A model generated the notes under the pieces. That model saw only the letters and a list, made by a program, of their open reading frames with translations. It ran no database searches and was not told the origin of the DNA. A stretch of 64,000 nucleotides of DNA from Bacillus gobiensis (lineage in GTDB: Bacteria > Bacillota > Bacilli > Bacillales > Bacillaceae), in the NCBI RefSeq assembly GCF_001278705.1, contig NZ_CP012600.1, positions 2,604,190 through 2,668,189 of the forward strand. The letters are read 5' to 3'. Below are positions 1 through 10,963 of the stretch, in pieces (the first letter of the stretch is position 1; each line of letters begins with the position of its first letter). The translations under genes were made by a program, and so were the position numbers.

Positions 1-862
1 TTAACGCATAACAAAAGATTCTTCCCTTCGGATCTGCGACAGGTTTATCCACGACCGTACGGATCGCTCCACTCGTGCCGATTGTCAAGCCGACAACTCC
101 TTCTCCGATTGCGCCTACACCTAAATTGGATAAGACCCCGTCACTCGCTCCAATGATAAATGAAGTTGATTCTGAGAGCCCCATCTCTTGGGCAAATTCC
201 GGAACAATTCCTTGGAGTGAAAACGTCGTAGGAACGATTTCTGACAGATGATCCGGTGTGATATGGGCAACCTCAAGTGCCTCTTTATCCCAATCAAGCT
301 CTTCTAAATTCATTAAGCCGGTTGCCGAAGCAAGCGAATGGTCCACAACGTATCGGTTAAACAATTTGCTAAAAACATATTCCTTGATGCCGATAAATTT
401 ATGTGTGCTGGCAAAAAGGTCTTGGTCTTCTTTATATATCCAGAGAATTTTACTAAGCGGCGACATCGGATGAATCGGGGTGCCAGTCCGCATGTAAATC
501 TCATGGCCATTCAGGTTATTTTTGATTTCCTTTGCCCACTTCGTGCTGCGATTGTCAGCCCACGTAATGCACGGCGAGAGCGGCTTCCCTTTTTCATCAA
601 TAGCTATCAAGCTATGCATGGCAGAACTGAAAGACACAAACAGGATTTGCTCCTGCATCAGCTTGTTTTTCGTCATTAGCTCTTTAATGACATCGAGAAC
701 TGCCCGGAATATTTCCTCGGGGTCTTGTTCGGCAGCAGTAGGAACTTTAGTTATTAAAGGGTAACCAATGTTTGCTTTGTCGACCATATTCCCGTCTTCT
801 GTGAAAAGAACGGCCTTTGTGCTAGTTGTTCCGATATCTACTCCAATCATATACTCGGGCAT
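1..862 (-). CDS. gntK: gluconokinase (FGGY family), 5' part only
   Basis: ATP-dependent phosphorylation of gluconate to 6-phosphogluconate. The first 287 residues are present; the frame is still open at base 1, so the C-terminal half lies outside the window. Residues 6-20 (IGVDIGTTSTKAVLF) form the FGGY phosphate loop; SSAMHSLIAIDEKG and ITWADNRS are sugar-kinase motifs, and GTSGAIR lies near the visible end. These words match B. subtilis GntK closely as I recall it. The ATG at 862 follows a GGAGG spaced 7 nt. No gntR lies upstream; the neighbour is crh. Known: family and reaction. Inferred: gluconate specificity, from sequence resemblance. Confidence 0.88.
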   Translation of the reverse strand, partial: MPEYMIGVDIGTTSTKAVLFTEDGNMVDKANIGYPLITKVPTAAEQDPEEIFRAVLDVIKELMTKNKLMQEQILFVSFSSAMHSLIAIDEKGKPLSPCITWADNRSTKWAKEIKNNLNGHEIYMRTGTPIHPMSPLSKILWIYKEDQDLFASTHKFIGIKEYVFSKLFNRYVVDHSLASATGLMNLEELDWDKEALEVAHITPDHLSEIVPTTFSLQGIVPEFAQEMGLSESTSFIIGASDGVLSNLGVGAIGEGVVGLTIGTSGAIRTVVDKPVADPKGRIFCYAL

Positions 863-931
863 AAAAAAACCTCCTTCGTCTTTTTCAAAATCCAATGCTT
901 CGGCTAAGGCTTCCATTTGTTTCAATATCTA

Positions 932-945
932 TTAAAGCGTTTACG
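932..945. promoter_or_regulatory. cre-like site upstream of gntK
   Basis: TTAAAGCGTTTACG matches 12 of 14 positions of the CcpA consensus TGWAANCGNTNWCA. It sits about 70 bp upstream of the gntK start. Gluconate kinase genes are usual targets of carbon catabolite repression, and the adjacent gene encodes Crh, a CcpA co-effector. The site is a by-eye call. Confidence 0.35.
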
Positions 946-1018
946 TTTTTTTCGAGATTTTACCCCAATGCTTCCCTATCCTGCCTGGTTTGACAGGAAG
1001 GGATCCAATCTGATCTCC

Positions 1019-1276
1019 CTAGCTCTCATTCTGTACAAAATCGGACAATGCATCTAGGGCCTCTTGTTCATCTGTCCCATTTGTAATGAGTGTAATCATA
1101 GCGCCTGAGCCTACAGCCAGGCTCATTAGGCCCATGATGCTCTTTGCATTTACTTTTTTCCCATCCTTCTCCAAATAAATATCAGAAGTATAGCGGTTGG
1201 CTTCTTGGACAAACAATGCAGCTGGCCTTGCCTGCAAACCAGTTTTCAATTTTATTTCCATTTTACGCTCAAGCAT
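1019..1276 (-). CDS. crh: HPr-like catabolite repression protein Crh
   Basis: Co-effector of CcpA: when phosphorylated on Ser46 by HprK it supports carbon catabolite repression. The 85-residue sequence has the HPr fold signature, but residue 15 is Gln (TGLQARPA) where HPr has the PTS-phosphorylated His, so it cannot carry PTS phosphate. Ser46 is kept in AKSIMGLMS. It is the last gene of the yvcI-rapZ-yvcK-whiA-crh cluster, as in B. subtilis. The ATG at 1276 follows GAGGGG. HprK, its kinase, is encoded at 17187-18116 in the same window. Confidence 0.95.
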   Translation of the reverse strand: MLERKMEIKLKTGLQARPAALFVQEANRYTSDIYLEKDGKKVNAKSIMGLMSLAVGSGAMITLITNGTDEQEALDALSDFVQNES

Positions 1277-1301
1277 ATAATCCCCTCTTTTTCGTTTGTC
1301 T

Positions 1302-2252
1302 TTATTTAAATGAAATGGATTGGCCTTGCCTTAACTGCTCTGCAATTTCATCAAGCTTTCTCAGCCGATGGTTAATGCCTGATTTGCTGATTTTGCCGCT
1401 AGATACCATTTCCCCTAATTCCTTTAACGTAACTTCTTGATAATCGATACGGAGACGGGCAATTTCACTAAGCTTATCAGGCAGTGCATCCAATCCTATT
1501 TTTTCATTAATATATTTTATGTTTTCCACCTGCCTGAGTGATGCACCAATTGTCTTATTTAAATTGGCAGTTTCACAATTGACGAGGCGGTTGACCGAAT
1601 TCCTCATATCACGGACGATTCTAACATCCTCAAACCGGAGCAGAGAATTGTGAGCACCAATCACATTCAAAAACTCTGTGATTTTTTCAGCCTCCTTTAA
1701 GTACGTAATGTATCCTTTTTTTCTCTCTAATGTACGGCTGTTCAAATGAAAAAGATTCATTAAATCACAGAGAGAATCATTGTGCTCCTTATATAATGAA
1801 AAAATCTCCAAATGATAGGAAGAGGTTTCCGGGTTATTCACTGAACCTCCGGCGAGAAAAGCCCCCCTGATATAGGATCTTTTGCAGCAGCGCTTTTTTA
1901 CAAGCTCTTCAGAAATATTCCTTGCAAATATAAAATTCTCTCCAAGGATCTTTAAATCCTCTAAAATCGACTTCACATTTGCTGTGAGCCTGACGATATA
2001 CACATTGTTCTTTTTTAATCTCATTTTTTTTCTGACAAGAAGCTCAACGGGCACCGCATATTGCATTTTAATTAAAGTATAAATTCTTCTAGCAATCGCT
2101 GCGTTTTCCGTTTGAATATCAGCAGCCAGCTTTTTATTTGAAAAAGACATTGAACCATTCATACGAATGAGGGCAGAGAGTTCAGCTTTTGCACAGCAAT
2201 CCTTTACCTCAAGGTTCGTTAACTCTTTTTTTGTCTCAGATGCAAATGACAT
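1302..2252 (-). CDS. whiA: WhiA-type DNA-binding protein
   Basis: WhiA has an N-terminal LAGLIDADG-homing-endonuclease-like fold without nuclease activity and a C-terminal helix-turn-helix. In Bacillus it binds the nucleoid and affects division and chromosome segregation. An ATG at 2282 is in frame, but the start at 2252 follows GGGGTGG at proper spacing and yields 316 residues, the B. subtilis length. The N-terminus [20 protein letters not shown] and the C-terminal HTH region ([19 protein letters not shown]) are typical. It lies between yvcK and crh in a conserved cluster. Confidence 0.95.
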   Translation of the reverse strand: MSFASETKKELTNLEVKDCCAKAELSALIRMNGSMSFSNKKLAADIQTENAAIARRIYTLIKMQYAVPVELLVRKKMRLKKNNVYIVRLTANVKSILEDLKILGENFIFARNISEELVKKRCCKRSYIRGAFLAGGSVNNPETSSYHLEIFSLYKEHNDSLCDLMNLFHLNSRTLERKKGYITYLKEAEKITEFLNVIGAHNSLLRFEDVRIVRDMRNSVNRLVNCETANLNKTIGASLRQVENIKYINEKIGLDALPDKLSEIARLRIDYQEVTLKELGEMVSSGKISKSGINHRLRKLDEIAEQLRQGQSISFK

Positions 2253-2302
2253 AATGCCACCCCCATTCATAAAAGTGAACACGTGTATTTTTTACAGAAT
2301 CA

Positions 2303-3256
2303 TCATTTTTCTACCAATTTTATCAGAAGTGAAGCCATTTTGTGTGTATCATGCCTTATGACGTTATTGTCATAAGAAATAATCCGGTCTTGAATAACCT
2401 CTAAGCCCATCTCTTTTAGCTTTTCCGCATTAAATTGAACAGGCTGGGCAAGTTCTTTTGCATATTTTTCTCTAAAATCTTCCGTTATTTCCTCATCATT
2501 CACTATGATTGTGTCGATGAAATCCTTGTTCATGTGGTCATTTAGCGCTTTTACATGATCAGCTGCGCTGTAGTACAACGTTTCCCCGGGCTGAGTCATG
2601 ACATTGCAAATGTATACTTTCTTTGCTTGTGCTTTGCAAATTTCTTCTCCGATCTTCGGTACGAGCAAATTTGGAAGAATACTCGTATAAAGGCTCCCCG
2701 GCCCTATGATGATTAAATCCGCCCCGCGGATCGCCTCAATTGCTTCCGGCAGCGGATCAATTTTTTCCGGGGTCAGAAAGACCTTTTTAATTTTTTTCCC
2801 GTATGCCGGGATGGCAGATTCTCCAGAAACAATCTTTCCATCCTCCATTTCAGCATGCAGCACAACACTTGTATTCGCAGCCGGCAGCACTCTGCCGCGG
2901 ACATTAAGCACCTTGCTCATTACGGTTACCGCATGAAAAAAGTCTCCTGTAATGTTTGTCATCGCTGCTAAAATTAAGTTTCCTAAAGAATGCCCTACCA
3001 AATTGTTGCCTTTGCTGAATCGATGCTGAAATAAATCCTCGACGAGAGGCTCGACATCAGATAAGGCAGCAAGCACATTCCGAACGTCCCCAGGGGGCGG
3101 AATATGAAGTTCATCGCGAAGCCTTCCCGAGCTCCCTCCGTCATCAGCAACGGTGACGATTGCAGTAATATCGATCGGTTTCTCTTTTAATCCCCTGAGC
3201 AGAACAGACAGTCCAGTACCTCCGCCAAAAATAACGATTTTTTGCTTCGTAGACAT
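2303..3256 (-). CDS. yvcK: YvcK/GlmR, UDP-GlcNAc-binding regulator of gluconeogenic growth
   Basis: A member of the CofD-like family that in B. subtilis is needed for growth and normal shape on gluconeogenic carbon sources; it binds UDP-GlcNAc and stimulates GlmS. The 317 residues equal the B. subtilis length. IVIFGGGTGLSVLLRGLKE at the N-terminus is the nucleotide-binding glycine-rich loop; VADDGGSSGRLRDE and GHSLGNLILAA are family hallmarks. It is directly joined to rapZ (1-nt spacing) and 50 nt upstream of whiA. The link to RapZ suggests a common theme of amino-sugar control. Confidence 0.95.
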   Translation of the reverse strand: MSTKQKIVIFGGGTGLSVLLRGLKEKPIDITAIVTVADDGGSSGRLRDELHIPPPGDVRNVLAALSDVEPLVEDLFQHRFSKGNNLVGHSLGNLILAAMTNITGDFFHAVTVMSKVLNVRGRVLPAANTSVVLHAEMEDGKIVSGESAIPAYGKKIKKVFLTPEKIDPLPEAIEAIRGADLIIIGPGSLYTSILPNLLVPKIGEEICKAQAKKVYICNVMTQPGETLYYSAADHVKALNDHMNKDFIDTIIVNDEEITEDFREKYAKELAQPVQFNAEKLKEMGLEVIQDRIISYDNNVIRHDTHKMASLLIKLVEK

Positions 3257-4144
3257 CTATCGCCTGCTTTTCTTTTCAATGTCCCGATGAGACACGAAAG
3301 TGTAATAGTCTTCTTTAAAAACGTTCCCAAGATGATCTGCAAGCGTAACTGAGCGGTGCTGGCCTCCTGTACAGCCGATGGCTATTACAAGCTGGCTTTT
3401 TCCTTCTCTTTTATAAAAAGGGAGCATAAAGGTTAAAAGATCGGTCAGTTTTTCCAGGAATTTCTGAGTTTCGTTCCATTTCATGACATAGGATGATACT
3501 TCTTCATCTTTTCCTGTCATTGGCCGCAAATAATCTATGTAATAAGGGTTGGGGAGAAATCTCACATCGAACACCAAATCTGCATCAATCGGAAGCCCAT
3601 ATTTAAATCCGAAGGACATGATATTGACTGTAAAGGTTTGCCCCTGGTTCGTCGCAAAATGCTGTACGATTTTTTCTCGAAGTTCTTTCGGTTTCATTTG
3701 AGATGTATCGTAAATGATTTGCGACCTGCCTTTCAGCTCCTCAAGCAGCTCTCGTTCCAGACCTATCCCTTCCAGAGGCAGCCCGCTTGCAGCGAGTGGA
3801 TGGGAACGCCTTGTTTCTTTATATCTTGTCACCAATATCTGATCTTTAGCATCCAAAAATAAAATTCGTGGTGTTATCCAAGTCACTTCGGACATTTCAT
3901 CCAATGCTTCGATTAATGTTTTGAAAAATTCGCGTCCTCGAAGATCCATGACGATGGCTACCTTGCTCATTTTCGAGCTGGATTCCTTCATCAGCTCTAA
4001 AAATTTAGGAAGCAAGGACGGAGGAAGGTTATCGACACAAAAATAACCCATATCCTCAAAGCTTTGAATAGCCACCGTTTTTCCGGCGCCTGACATGCCG
4101 GTAATAATTACGAGCTCTATTTCGTGAGATGTACTTGAAGCCAT
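3257..4144 (-). CDS. rapZ: RapZ-family nucleotide-binding protein YvcJ
   Basis: P-loop protein that hydrolyses nucleotides. In E. coli RapZ directs decay of the GlmZ sRNA; in B. subtilis YvcJ affects competence. The Walker A is GMSGAGKT at residues 16-23. The C-terminal part has the conserved [11 protein letters not shown] motif. The length of 295 is normal. The stop abuts the yvcK start, so translation is probably coupled. The RNA-adaptor role is established for the enterobacterial homologue only and is not implied here. Confidence 0.93.
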   Translation of the reverse strand: MASSTSHEIELVIITGMSGAGKTVAIQSFEDMGYFCVDNLPPSLLPKFLELMKESSSKMSKVAIVMDLRGREFFKTLIEALDEMSEVTWITPRILFLDAKDQILVTRYKETRRSHPLAASGLPLEGIGLERELLEELKGRSQIIYDTSQMKPKELREKIVQHFATNQGQTFTVNIMSFGFKYGLPIDADLVFDVRFLPNPYYIDYLRPMTGKDEEVSSYVMKWNETQKFLEKLTDLLTFMLPFYKREGKSQLVIAIGCTGGQHRSVTLADHLGNVFKEDYYTFVSHRDIEKKSRR

Positions 4145-4177
4145 GCTGCTCTCCCCCTAGCCTAATTATTTTGTTAC

Positions 4178-4639
4178 TTACCCCTGCGGATCCAGACGAT
4201 AGGAAAGCAGTTCAAAGTCAGGTGTATACGTAAAACTGCCATGCAAAAGGCCGTTGCCTTTTAATAAATAATCAAGAATGTGAAGATCTCCTGGGGCCAT
4301 TGGCAAATTCTTTATCTCTTTTAAGCCATGCCATTTTAAAATACCTTCTTCCGATTCTTGAAGTGCTTTTCCTGTATACGAATCGCTGACAAAAGAAAAC
4401 ATCATCCATTCTGATACAACCTGATTCCCATTTTTAATGATAAAGGTGAAGACTCCCTTTAAAATTGGATTGGTCAAAAACAGGCCTGTTTCTTCGCGAT
4501 ATTCTCTGATTACGGAATCTCGAACTGTTTCCCCGCTTTCCATTTTTCCTCCAGGAGCTACCCACCATCCGCGACGCGGCTTTTGTAATAGAAGGGCTTT
4601 ATCTTCTGATGTAAGTAAACAATTGGTCACTCTTTGCAA
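4178..4639 (-). CDS. yvcI: Nudix hydrolase YvcI
   Basis: Predicted nucleoside-diphosphate-X hydrolase, 153 residues. The Nudix box is visible as GGKMESGETVRDSV followed by IREYREETG, with the catalytic REXXEE glutamates. The start is a TTG at 4639 with GGTGA about 8 nt upstream, and the N-terminus MQRVTNCLL matches the B. subtilis protein as I remember it. It is the first gene of the cluster downstream of trxB, separated by the trxB terminator. The substrate cannot be read from sequence. Confidence 0.88.
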   Translation of the reverse strand: MQRVTNCLLTSEDKALLLQKPRRGWWVAPGGKMESGETVRDSVIREYREETGLFLTNPILKGVFTFIIKNGNQVVSEWMMFSFVSDSYTGKALQESEEGILKWHGLKEIKNLPMAPGDLHILDYLLKGNGLLHGSFTYTPDFELLSYRLDPQG

Positions 4640-4732
4640 AAAATGTCACCTATCCTTCATCCATCTATTTCTATTATACCTTTTATAACAAATGCACTCA
4701 ACGACCATGCAATATACGTCGTCTGGAATAAC

Positions 4733-4762
4733 GAAAAAAAGGACACGGAAACAGGTTCCGTG
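4733..4762 (-). terminator. rho-independent terminator of trxB
   Basis: Stem CACGGAA/TTCCGTG (4744-4750 with 4756-4762); read leftwards it is followed by a T run (4734-4740). It lies about 110 nt past the trxB stop. Confidence 0.8.
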
Positions 4763-4869
4763 CCACACAATTTATACTTAATAAAAGGGGGTCAATTACT
4801 ATTCATATCATAACTGAAAATTGTTTCACTCCTGTTACAACGGCGTTAAATCATCGTAACGATTTGAAG

Positions 4870-5874
<1,005 letters not shown>

Positions 5875-5945
5875 TTATCCTTACCCATATCCTATAAAAA
5901 ATCAAATGATCATGCCATTATTTTGCTTGAGATTCGATCCGCCGT

Positions 5946-5984
5946 AAAAAAAGAAACTCACCTTGACATCATCTGCAAGGTGAG
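5946..5984 (-). terminator. rho-independent terminator of yvcD
   Basis: Stem CTCACCTTG/CAAGGTGAG (5957-5965 with 5976-5984), followed leftwards by a T-rich tail (5946-5956). It begins 6 nt after the yvcD stop. Confidence 0.88.
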
Positions 5985-5989
5985 CCGTA

Positions 5990-7447
5990 TTAAAGCAAGC
6001 TATCCACTAGATTGACATACTTCGTTAACGTAGCCGCAGAGATCTGAAAAGCGTCTGCAACATGCTTTTTAGCTACTTTCTGATCCTGGGCGCACTTCCA
6101 TGAATAATAAACAGCAGCAGCCCATCCTCGCGGCGTCCTCATGGATAAATTAGCACCGCGTATTAGCTGGATAACATGGGCCATGAACAAGCAAAACACG
6201 TCTTCTTGTCCTGCCTCTCCATCTGCGTGATGTACCGATTTTACCATTCGAAATGCAAAAAGGGCATCATCAGATACTTTCATTTCCGGCTGTTCTCCGT
6301 GGATCAAAAGCTCACCGACTTGTGTTTCAAACGGTGTTTTCACCCGGTCTGACTGAAGATACCTCTGAATTTCGTTTGTCCGATTGGTATAGAAAGAGAA
6401 AAATAATGCGGCAACCCTTTCCTCTGTTTTCCGATATACAGGAGGCTTCTCCGATTCACTCTTCCACGGTTCAATCCGGCTATCCTCAGGAAATTCTTCC
6501 TTCATCCGCTTCCAAACCATCTTGGCAAATTTCAAGCGTCCTGTTCGATAGGCAGAGCATGAGAGCCAATAATAAAAGGTGTCGTCTCCTTCAAAACCCG
6601 TCTTATATAACTTCTTTAGCCATTTGAATCCCAAATCAAAGCGGCCGATCAGTGAAAACGTCGCACCAAGCTTATACTGCTGTTCAATCAGCAGCGGACA
6701 AACATTGGAAAGCCTATCACTTAAAGCCAGCATCTTTTCATCATCATGTTCGTAATAATAGAAGACGAGAAGATTGCACAAGGCATGCAAGTTCCCACTG
6801 TTTCCTTTAAGAACGGTTTGCAGCGTTTGTTTGGCTTTGTCAACATTTCCTGCATAAAAATGGGCCAATGCCAAATTGTTATATGCGGACCAAAACTCAG
6901 GATATTCCTTAATAATTTTTTCTAAGATTTGGATCGCCTCATCGAGCATTCCTTCTTCAAGAAGGGATCTCGCTTCATCCTGATTCACAAGTAAATCGTC
7001 TTGATTATGCGGATCGCTTAAATCCTCATCGCTCATTTCAAGCAGTTCAAGCAGGCTTTCGTTTTCTTCGCATAAATCTCCATCCGGTTCAGCAGCAGAA
7101 TACTTCGTTGCCGATTTGTACGCTTCATGGAATAATCCGAGATAGGCGTAATTATTAGCCATAAAAAAGTGGCATTCAGCCATATCGTCTTTAAGATGAT
7201 TTAAGATGTATGATAAAAGTTCATTTGACTGCTGGTAATGACCCATTTCAGTGTAGATGACAGCAAGCTGATAAAGCATGGATGCGTTTTCCGGCTCCAA
7301 AACAATGGCACGCTGAAGAAGCTTGCTTGCTCTGGTCAAGTTCCGCTCCCGATATGCTTTTAATCCTTTATGGTAAAAGTAATGGCCATCTTGCAAAAGC
7401 TCTATTACTTTCGGTTTGTTCTGATGCTCCAACATGAATTTTCCCAC
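5990..7447 (-). CDS. yvcD: tetratricopeptide repeat protein YvcD
   Basis: A 485-residue protein rich in TPR units: residues about 20-130 (AYRERNLTRASKLLQRAI, then LYQLAVIYTEMGHYQQ) and a second block after an acidic linker (AYNNLALAHFYAGNVDKAKQ). The C-terminal region is a conserved Bacillus domain without a catalytic motif I recognise. The GTG at 7447 follows GGAGGG at 6-7 nt; an ATG at 7465 is upstream but lacks such a site. It is monocistronic with its own terminator. It is presumably a scaffold for protein contacts; the partner is unknown. Confidence 0.85.
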   Translation of the reverse strand: MGKFMLEHQNKPKVIELLQDGHYFYHKGLKAYRERNLTRASKLLQRAIVLEPENASMLYQLAVIYTEMGHYQQSNELLSYILNHLKDDMAECHFFMANNYAYLGLFHEAYKSATKYSAAEPDGDLCEENESLLELLEMSDEDLSDPHNQDDLLVNQDEARSLLEEGMLDEAIQILEKIIKEYPEFWSAYNNLALAHFYAGNVDKAKQTLQTVLKGNSGNLHALCNLLVFYYYEHDDEKMLALSDRLSNVCPLLIEQQYKLGATFSLIGRFDLGFKWLKKLYKTGFEGDDTFYYWLSCSAYRTGRLKFAKMVWKRMKEEFPEDSRIEPWKSESEKPPVYRKTEERVAALFFSFYTNRTNEIQRYLQSDRVKTPFETQVGELLIHGEQPEMKVSDDALFAFRMVKSVHHADGEAGQEDVFCLFMAHVIQLIRGANLSMRTPRGWAAAVYYSWKCAQDQKVAKKHVADAFQISAATLTKYVNLVDSLL

Positions 7448-7566
7448 AGATACCCTCCAATTCATGATTATTACCGTGCATAGTATACCATACTACATTG
7501 ATAACTTACAGCTTCTTTGAAGGAAAACGGGAATTAAAAAGGAGGATAAATCCCTCACCTTTAAAC

Positions 7567-7598
7567 AAATCAGGTGAAGAAGAGTCTCCACCTGATTT
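7567..7598 (-). terminator. probable terminator of the his operon
   Basis: A 10-bp perfect stem AAATCAGGTG/CACCTGATTT (7567-7576 with 7589-7598), 27 nt after the hisI stop. The tail to the left is only moderately T-rich. The remaining gap to yvcD (about 120 bp) shows nothing else. Confidence 0.65.
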
Positions 7599-7624
7599 AA
7601 ATGATGAGCTGTCAATTATACATT

Positions 7625-8254
7625 CTACTTCTTATTGCCGTGTCTTTCAGCTAGCGTTTGCAGCACTTCTTCAAATGGAAGCCCCTGTTCACGTAGAAGT
7701 ACCAGCAAATGATAAAGCAAGTCTGCCGATTCCCATTTCAACTCGTCTTTATCTCTATTTTTGCTCGCTATAATAACTTCAGCCGCTTCTTCCCCAACTT
7801 TTTTACAGATCTTATCAATCCCCTCGTTGAAAAGGTAAGTTGTATAAGCGCCTTCCGGCCGATCGGCATATCTTTTTGCAATAACTTTTTCCAGCTCATT
7901 TAATATTTCACTGCTTCCAACCTCTAAAGCCTCGGATTTTTCATTCGGGGTAAAACAGCTGTAGCTTCCTGTGTGGCATGCCGGTCCTTTCGGATCAACG
8001 AGCACAACGAGAGCGTCGCTGTCACAGTCCTGGCGAATATCGATTACATGCTGGATATTTCCCGAAGTTGCTCCTTTATGCCAGAGCTCTTGCCGGGATC
8101 TGCTGTAGAACCAGGTTTGTTTCGTTTCGATCGTTTTTTCCAGCGATTCTTTATTCATATATGCAAGCGTTAATACTTCCTTACTGAAGGCATCTTGAAC
8201 GATTGCCGGAATAAGTCCATCTTTTGAAAATGTTAGCTCGTCTATCGTGATCAT
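7625..8254 (-). CDS. hisI: bifunctional phosphoribosyl-AMP cyclohydrolase / phosphoribosyl-ATP pyrophosphatase
   Basis: Catalyses steps 2 and 3 of histidine synthesis. The N-terminal cyclohydrolase domain (about 1-110) holds the metal-binding words QDCDSDALV and [11 protein letters not shown]. The C-terminal pyrophosphatase domain carries [12 protein letters not shown] and [12 protein letters not shown]. The fused form of 209 residues is the usual Bacillus arrangement. It is the last gene of the operon; its ATG overlaps the hisF stop by 4 nt, indicating coupled translation. Confidence 0.96.
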   Translation of the reverse strand: MITIDELTFSKDGLIPAIVQDAFSKEVLTLAYMNKESLEKTIETKQTWFYSRSRQELWHKGATSGNIQHVIDIRQDCDSDALVVLVDPKGPACHTGSYSCFTPNEKSEALEVGSSEILNELEKVIAKRYADRPEGAYTTYLFNEGIDKICKKVGEEAAEVIIASKNRDKDELKWESADLLYHLLVLLREQGLPFEEVLQTLAERHGNKK

Positions 8255-9009
8255 CTAATATTCACTCCACGGTTTCTGATGTATGCTTTCACTTCATGAA
8301 TTGAGGTCTCTTTATAATGAAAAATTGATGCAGCCAAGGCAGCGTCGGCTGTCCCTTTCGTAAATGCATGAAGCATGTGCTCTGCGTTGCCGGCACCGCC
8401 TGAAGCAATTACCGGAACAGATACAGCTTCAGAAACAAGCTTGGTCAGTCGATGATCAAAGCCGTTTTTTTCTCCGTCTGAGTCCATGCTCGTCAATAGA
8501 ATTTCTCCGGCCCCTCTCATAACGGCTTCTTTTGCCCATTCGACAACTTCTAGATCTGTCTCTTTTCGCCCGCCATGGGTATATACTTTGTACGTATCGG
8601 ATTCCGGGTCATATTTTGCGTCAATCGCAACCACGATGCATTGGGAGCCGAAAAAATTGGCGCCTTCTGTTATCAGCTCAGGGCGCGAAACAGCTGAAGT
8701 ATTGACAGATACCTTGTCCGCTCCTGCCCGGAGGATGCGTTTCATATCATCCAGGTGATTAATGCCGCCGCCAACAGTAAAGGGGATTGCAAGTGCGGCA
8801 GCAACCTTTTCAACAACATCAATCATCGTTTTTCTGCCTTCATGGGAAGCTGAAATATCAAGAAAAACAAGCTCATCTGCGCCTTCTGAATCGTAGACAG
8901 CAGCAAGCTCAACCGGATCTCCCGCATCTTTAAGCTCCAGAAATTGTATACCCTTAACCACTCGTCCGTCCTTTACATCCAGACACGGAATAATTCGTTT
9001 TGTAATCAT
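8251..9009 (-). CDS. hisF: imidazole glycerol phosphate synthase subunit HisF
   Basis: Cyclase subunit of the glutamine amidotransferase complex with HisH; forms imidazole glycerol phosphate and AICAR. It is a TIM barrel of 252 residues starting [19 protein letters not shown], where Asp11 is catalytic; PFTVGGGI and VIASGGAG are the phosphate-binding loops. It overlaps both neighbours by 4 nt (hisA upstream, hisI downstream). Confidence 0.97.
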   Translation of the reverse strand: MITKRIIPCLDVKDGRVVKGIQFLELKDAGDPVELAAVYDSEGADELVFLDISASHEGRKTMIDVVEKVAAALAIPFTVGGGINHLDDMKRILRAGADKVSVNTSAVSRPELITEGANFFGSQCIVVAIDAKYDPESDTYKVYTHGGRKETDLEVVEWAKEAVMRGAGEILLTSMDSDGEKNGFDHRLTKLVSEAVSVPVIASGGAGNAEHMLHAFTKGTADAALAASIFHYKETSIHEVKAYIRNRGVNIR

Positions 9010-9743
9010 ATGGACTTCACCTTTTCCAATCCTTCTTCAACAGAGAAACGATTTGTATAAAGCGCTTTTCCTACGATTGCTCCGGCAATGCCTTTATCCC
9101 TGTTTTTTGCAAGCGTTTCTAGATCTTCTAATGAGCTGACTCCGCCAGATGCAATGACTTCCTTCCCTGTGGCTTCAGCAAGCTCAATCGTGCTCTCGAC
9201 ATTTGGGCCGGATAGCATGCCGTCATTTGCAATATCCGTAAAAATAAAGACCTCCGCCCCAACATGTGCTAATTCTCTTCCCAAATCGCATGCTTTTACA
9301 TGGGAATCCTCAAGCCAGCCTTCGGTTGAGACGAAGCCGTTTCTCGCATCAAGCCCAATCGCGATATGCTTTCCGTATTTTTTCAGCATTTCTTTCACAA
9401 ACGACGGGTTCGAAACAGCTGAGCTGCCAAGAATAACTCGATTGACATCATTGGTTAAATAATAATCGATATCCTTTTCGCTTCTGATTCCTCCGCCAAC
9501 CTGAATATTTGCGTCTAACGTTTTGGCAATTTCCAGCACATGGCGGTCATTGATTCGTTTTCCCGCTTTAGCACCATCAAGATCGACCAAGTGAATCCAT
9601 TCTGCACCCTGACCGGCGAAAAACGAAGCCATTTCAAGCGGAGAATCTCCGTAAATCGTTTCGTCATCGTAATTTCCCTGAACAAGTCTTACACATTTTC
9701 CGTTTCTCATATCTATAGCTGGATATAAGGTAAATGCACTCAT
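9006..9743 (-). CDS. hisA: phosphoribosylformimino-AICAR phosphate isomerase
   Basis: Step 4 of histidine synthesis, an Amadori-type isomerase. It is a TIM barrel of 245 residues, homologous to His[16 protein letters not shown] supplies the first catalytic Asp, [11 protein letters not shown] and [13 protein letters not shown] bind phosphate. The start overlaps the hisH stop by 4 nt. Confidence 0.97.
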   Translation of the reverse strand: MSAFTLYPAIDMRNGKCVRLVQGNYDDETIYGDSPLEMASFFAGQGAEWIHLVDLDGAKAGKRINDRHVLEIAKTLDANIQVGGGIRSEKDIDYYLTNDVNRVILGSSAVSNPSFVKEMLKKYGKHIAIGLDARNGFVSTEGWLEDSHVKACDLGRELAHVGAEVFIFTDIANDGMLSGPNVESTIELAEATGKEVIASGGVSSLEDLETLAKNRDKGIAGAIVGKALYTNRFSVEEGLEKVKSI

Positions 9744-10378
9744 TTTTTCACCTTCTGTTCTGCCGCGATTTTCGTAAATTGGCTAAGAATCGCCATACCG
9801 ACTTCACTGCTTTTTTCAGGATGAAACTGGGTGCCAAACACATTTCCTTTTCCGACAACTGCAGGAACTGGTACACCATAATCCGCGGTGGCCAGAAGTG
9901 TGTCCTCCTCAGCTTCCGTAATGTAGAAGGAATGAACGAAATAGCAATACCCTTCATTCACCTCTCTGAGCAGCTCGTTTTCACGATGAAATGTTAGTCG
10001 ATTCCATCCCATGTGAGGCACCTTCAAACGAAGTCCATCCTCATCCTGGTTGTTGATATGGACCGCCCTGCCTTTAAGGAGACCCAGCCCTTTTGTTAAT
10101 TTAAATTCTTCGCTCTCGTCAAACAAAAGCTGCATCCCAAGACAGATTCCTAAAAGCGGTTTTTGATCAGCGACAATTTGATGAACGAAGGCTTCAAGCC
10201 CGCTCTCCCTAAGTAGACTCATTGCATCTTTAAAAGCGCCGACACCGGGAAGGATAAAGCCATCGGCATCAGATAATTCTTCAGGTTTATCAGATAAAAT
10301 GTATGGAACATCTAAACGCTCCAACGCTTTTTTTACGCTAAAAAGGTTACCCATACCATAGTCAATAATTCCAATCAT
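9740..10378 (-). CDS. hisH: imidazole glycerol phosphate synthase subunit HisH (glutaminase)
   Basis: Class I glutamine amidotransferase that feeds ammonia to HisF. The nucleophile Cys is in [12 protein letters not shown] (about residue 80), and the His/Glu of the triad are in [11 protein letters not shown] near the C-terminus. The N-terminus [18 protein letters not shown] is diagnostic. Its 212 residues are the usual length. It begins 1 nt after the hisB stop and overlaps hisA. Confidence 0.97.
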   Translation of the reverse strand: MIGIIDYGMGNLFSVKKALERLDVPYILSDKPEELSDADGFILPGVGAFKDAMSLLRESGLEAFVHQIVADQKPLLGICLGMQLLFDESEEFKLTKGLGLLKGRAVHINNQDEDGLRLKVPHMGWNRLTFHRENELLREVNEGYCYFVHSFYITEAEEDTLLATADYGVPVPAVVGKGNVFGTQFHPEKSSEVGMAILSQFTKIAAEQKVKK

Positions 10379-10963
10379 CTACAGCATTCCTTTCGTTGAA
10401 GGGACTCCGGTAATTCTTGGATCAATCGTCGTGGCTTCATCAAGCGCACGTCCGAGTGCCTTAAAGACTGCTTCAATCATATGATGGGTGTTCGTGCCAT
10501 AATGAACAATCACGTGCAGATTCATACGTGCTTCCAATGCCAGCTTCCATAAAAATTCGTGGACAAGCTCTGTATCAAATGTACCAACTTTTTGGGAAGG
10601 AAACTCTCCCCTCATTTCCAAATGCGGCCTGTTGCTTAAATCGATGCTAACCTGGGCCAGCGCATCATCCATGGGAACAAACGCCGTACCGTAGCGCTTG
10701 ATTCCAGCTTTATCACCTAACGCTTCAAGCAAAACCTGACCAAGACATATTCCGATATCTTCTGTGGTATGGTGATCGTCAATATCGACATCTCCCTTGG
10801 CATTAACGGTCAAATCAAAATTTCCGTGCTTTGTAAACAGATCTAGCATATGTGACATAAATGGGACGTTGGTTTCGATATTGGAATTTCCTTTTCCGTC
10901 AATTGAAAAAGAAAGAGCAATATCAGTTTCTTTCGTTTTCCGTGTCCGTTCAGCGATTCTCAT
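10379..10963 (-). CDS. hisB: imidazoleglycerol-phosphate dehydratase
   Basis: Step 6 of the pathway, a Mn-dependent dehydratase. Two HHTTED/H-rich metal motifs are seen: [15 protein letters not shown] and [14 protein letters not shown]. The ATG at 10963 has AGGAGG six nt upstream, and gives 194 residues, the B. subtilis length; the in-frame ATG at 10969 overlaps that ribosome site. It is monofunctional, without the phosphatase domain fused in enterobacteria. It overlaps hisD by 14 nt. Confidence 0.96.
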   Translation of the reverse strand: MRIAERTRKTKETDIALSFSIDGKGNSNIETNVPFMSHMLDLFTKHGNFDLTVNAKGDVDIDDHHTTEDIGICLGQVLLEALGDKAGIKRYGTAFVPMDDALAQVSIDLSNRPHLEMRGEFPSQKVGTFDTELVHEFLWKLALEARMNLHVIVHYGTNTHHMIEAVFKALGRALDEATTIDPRITGVPSTKGML

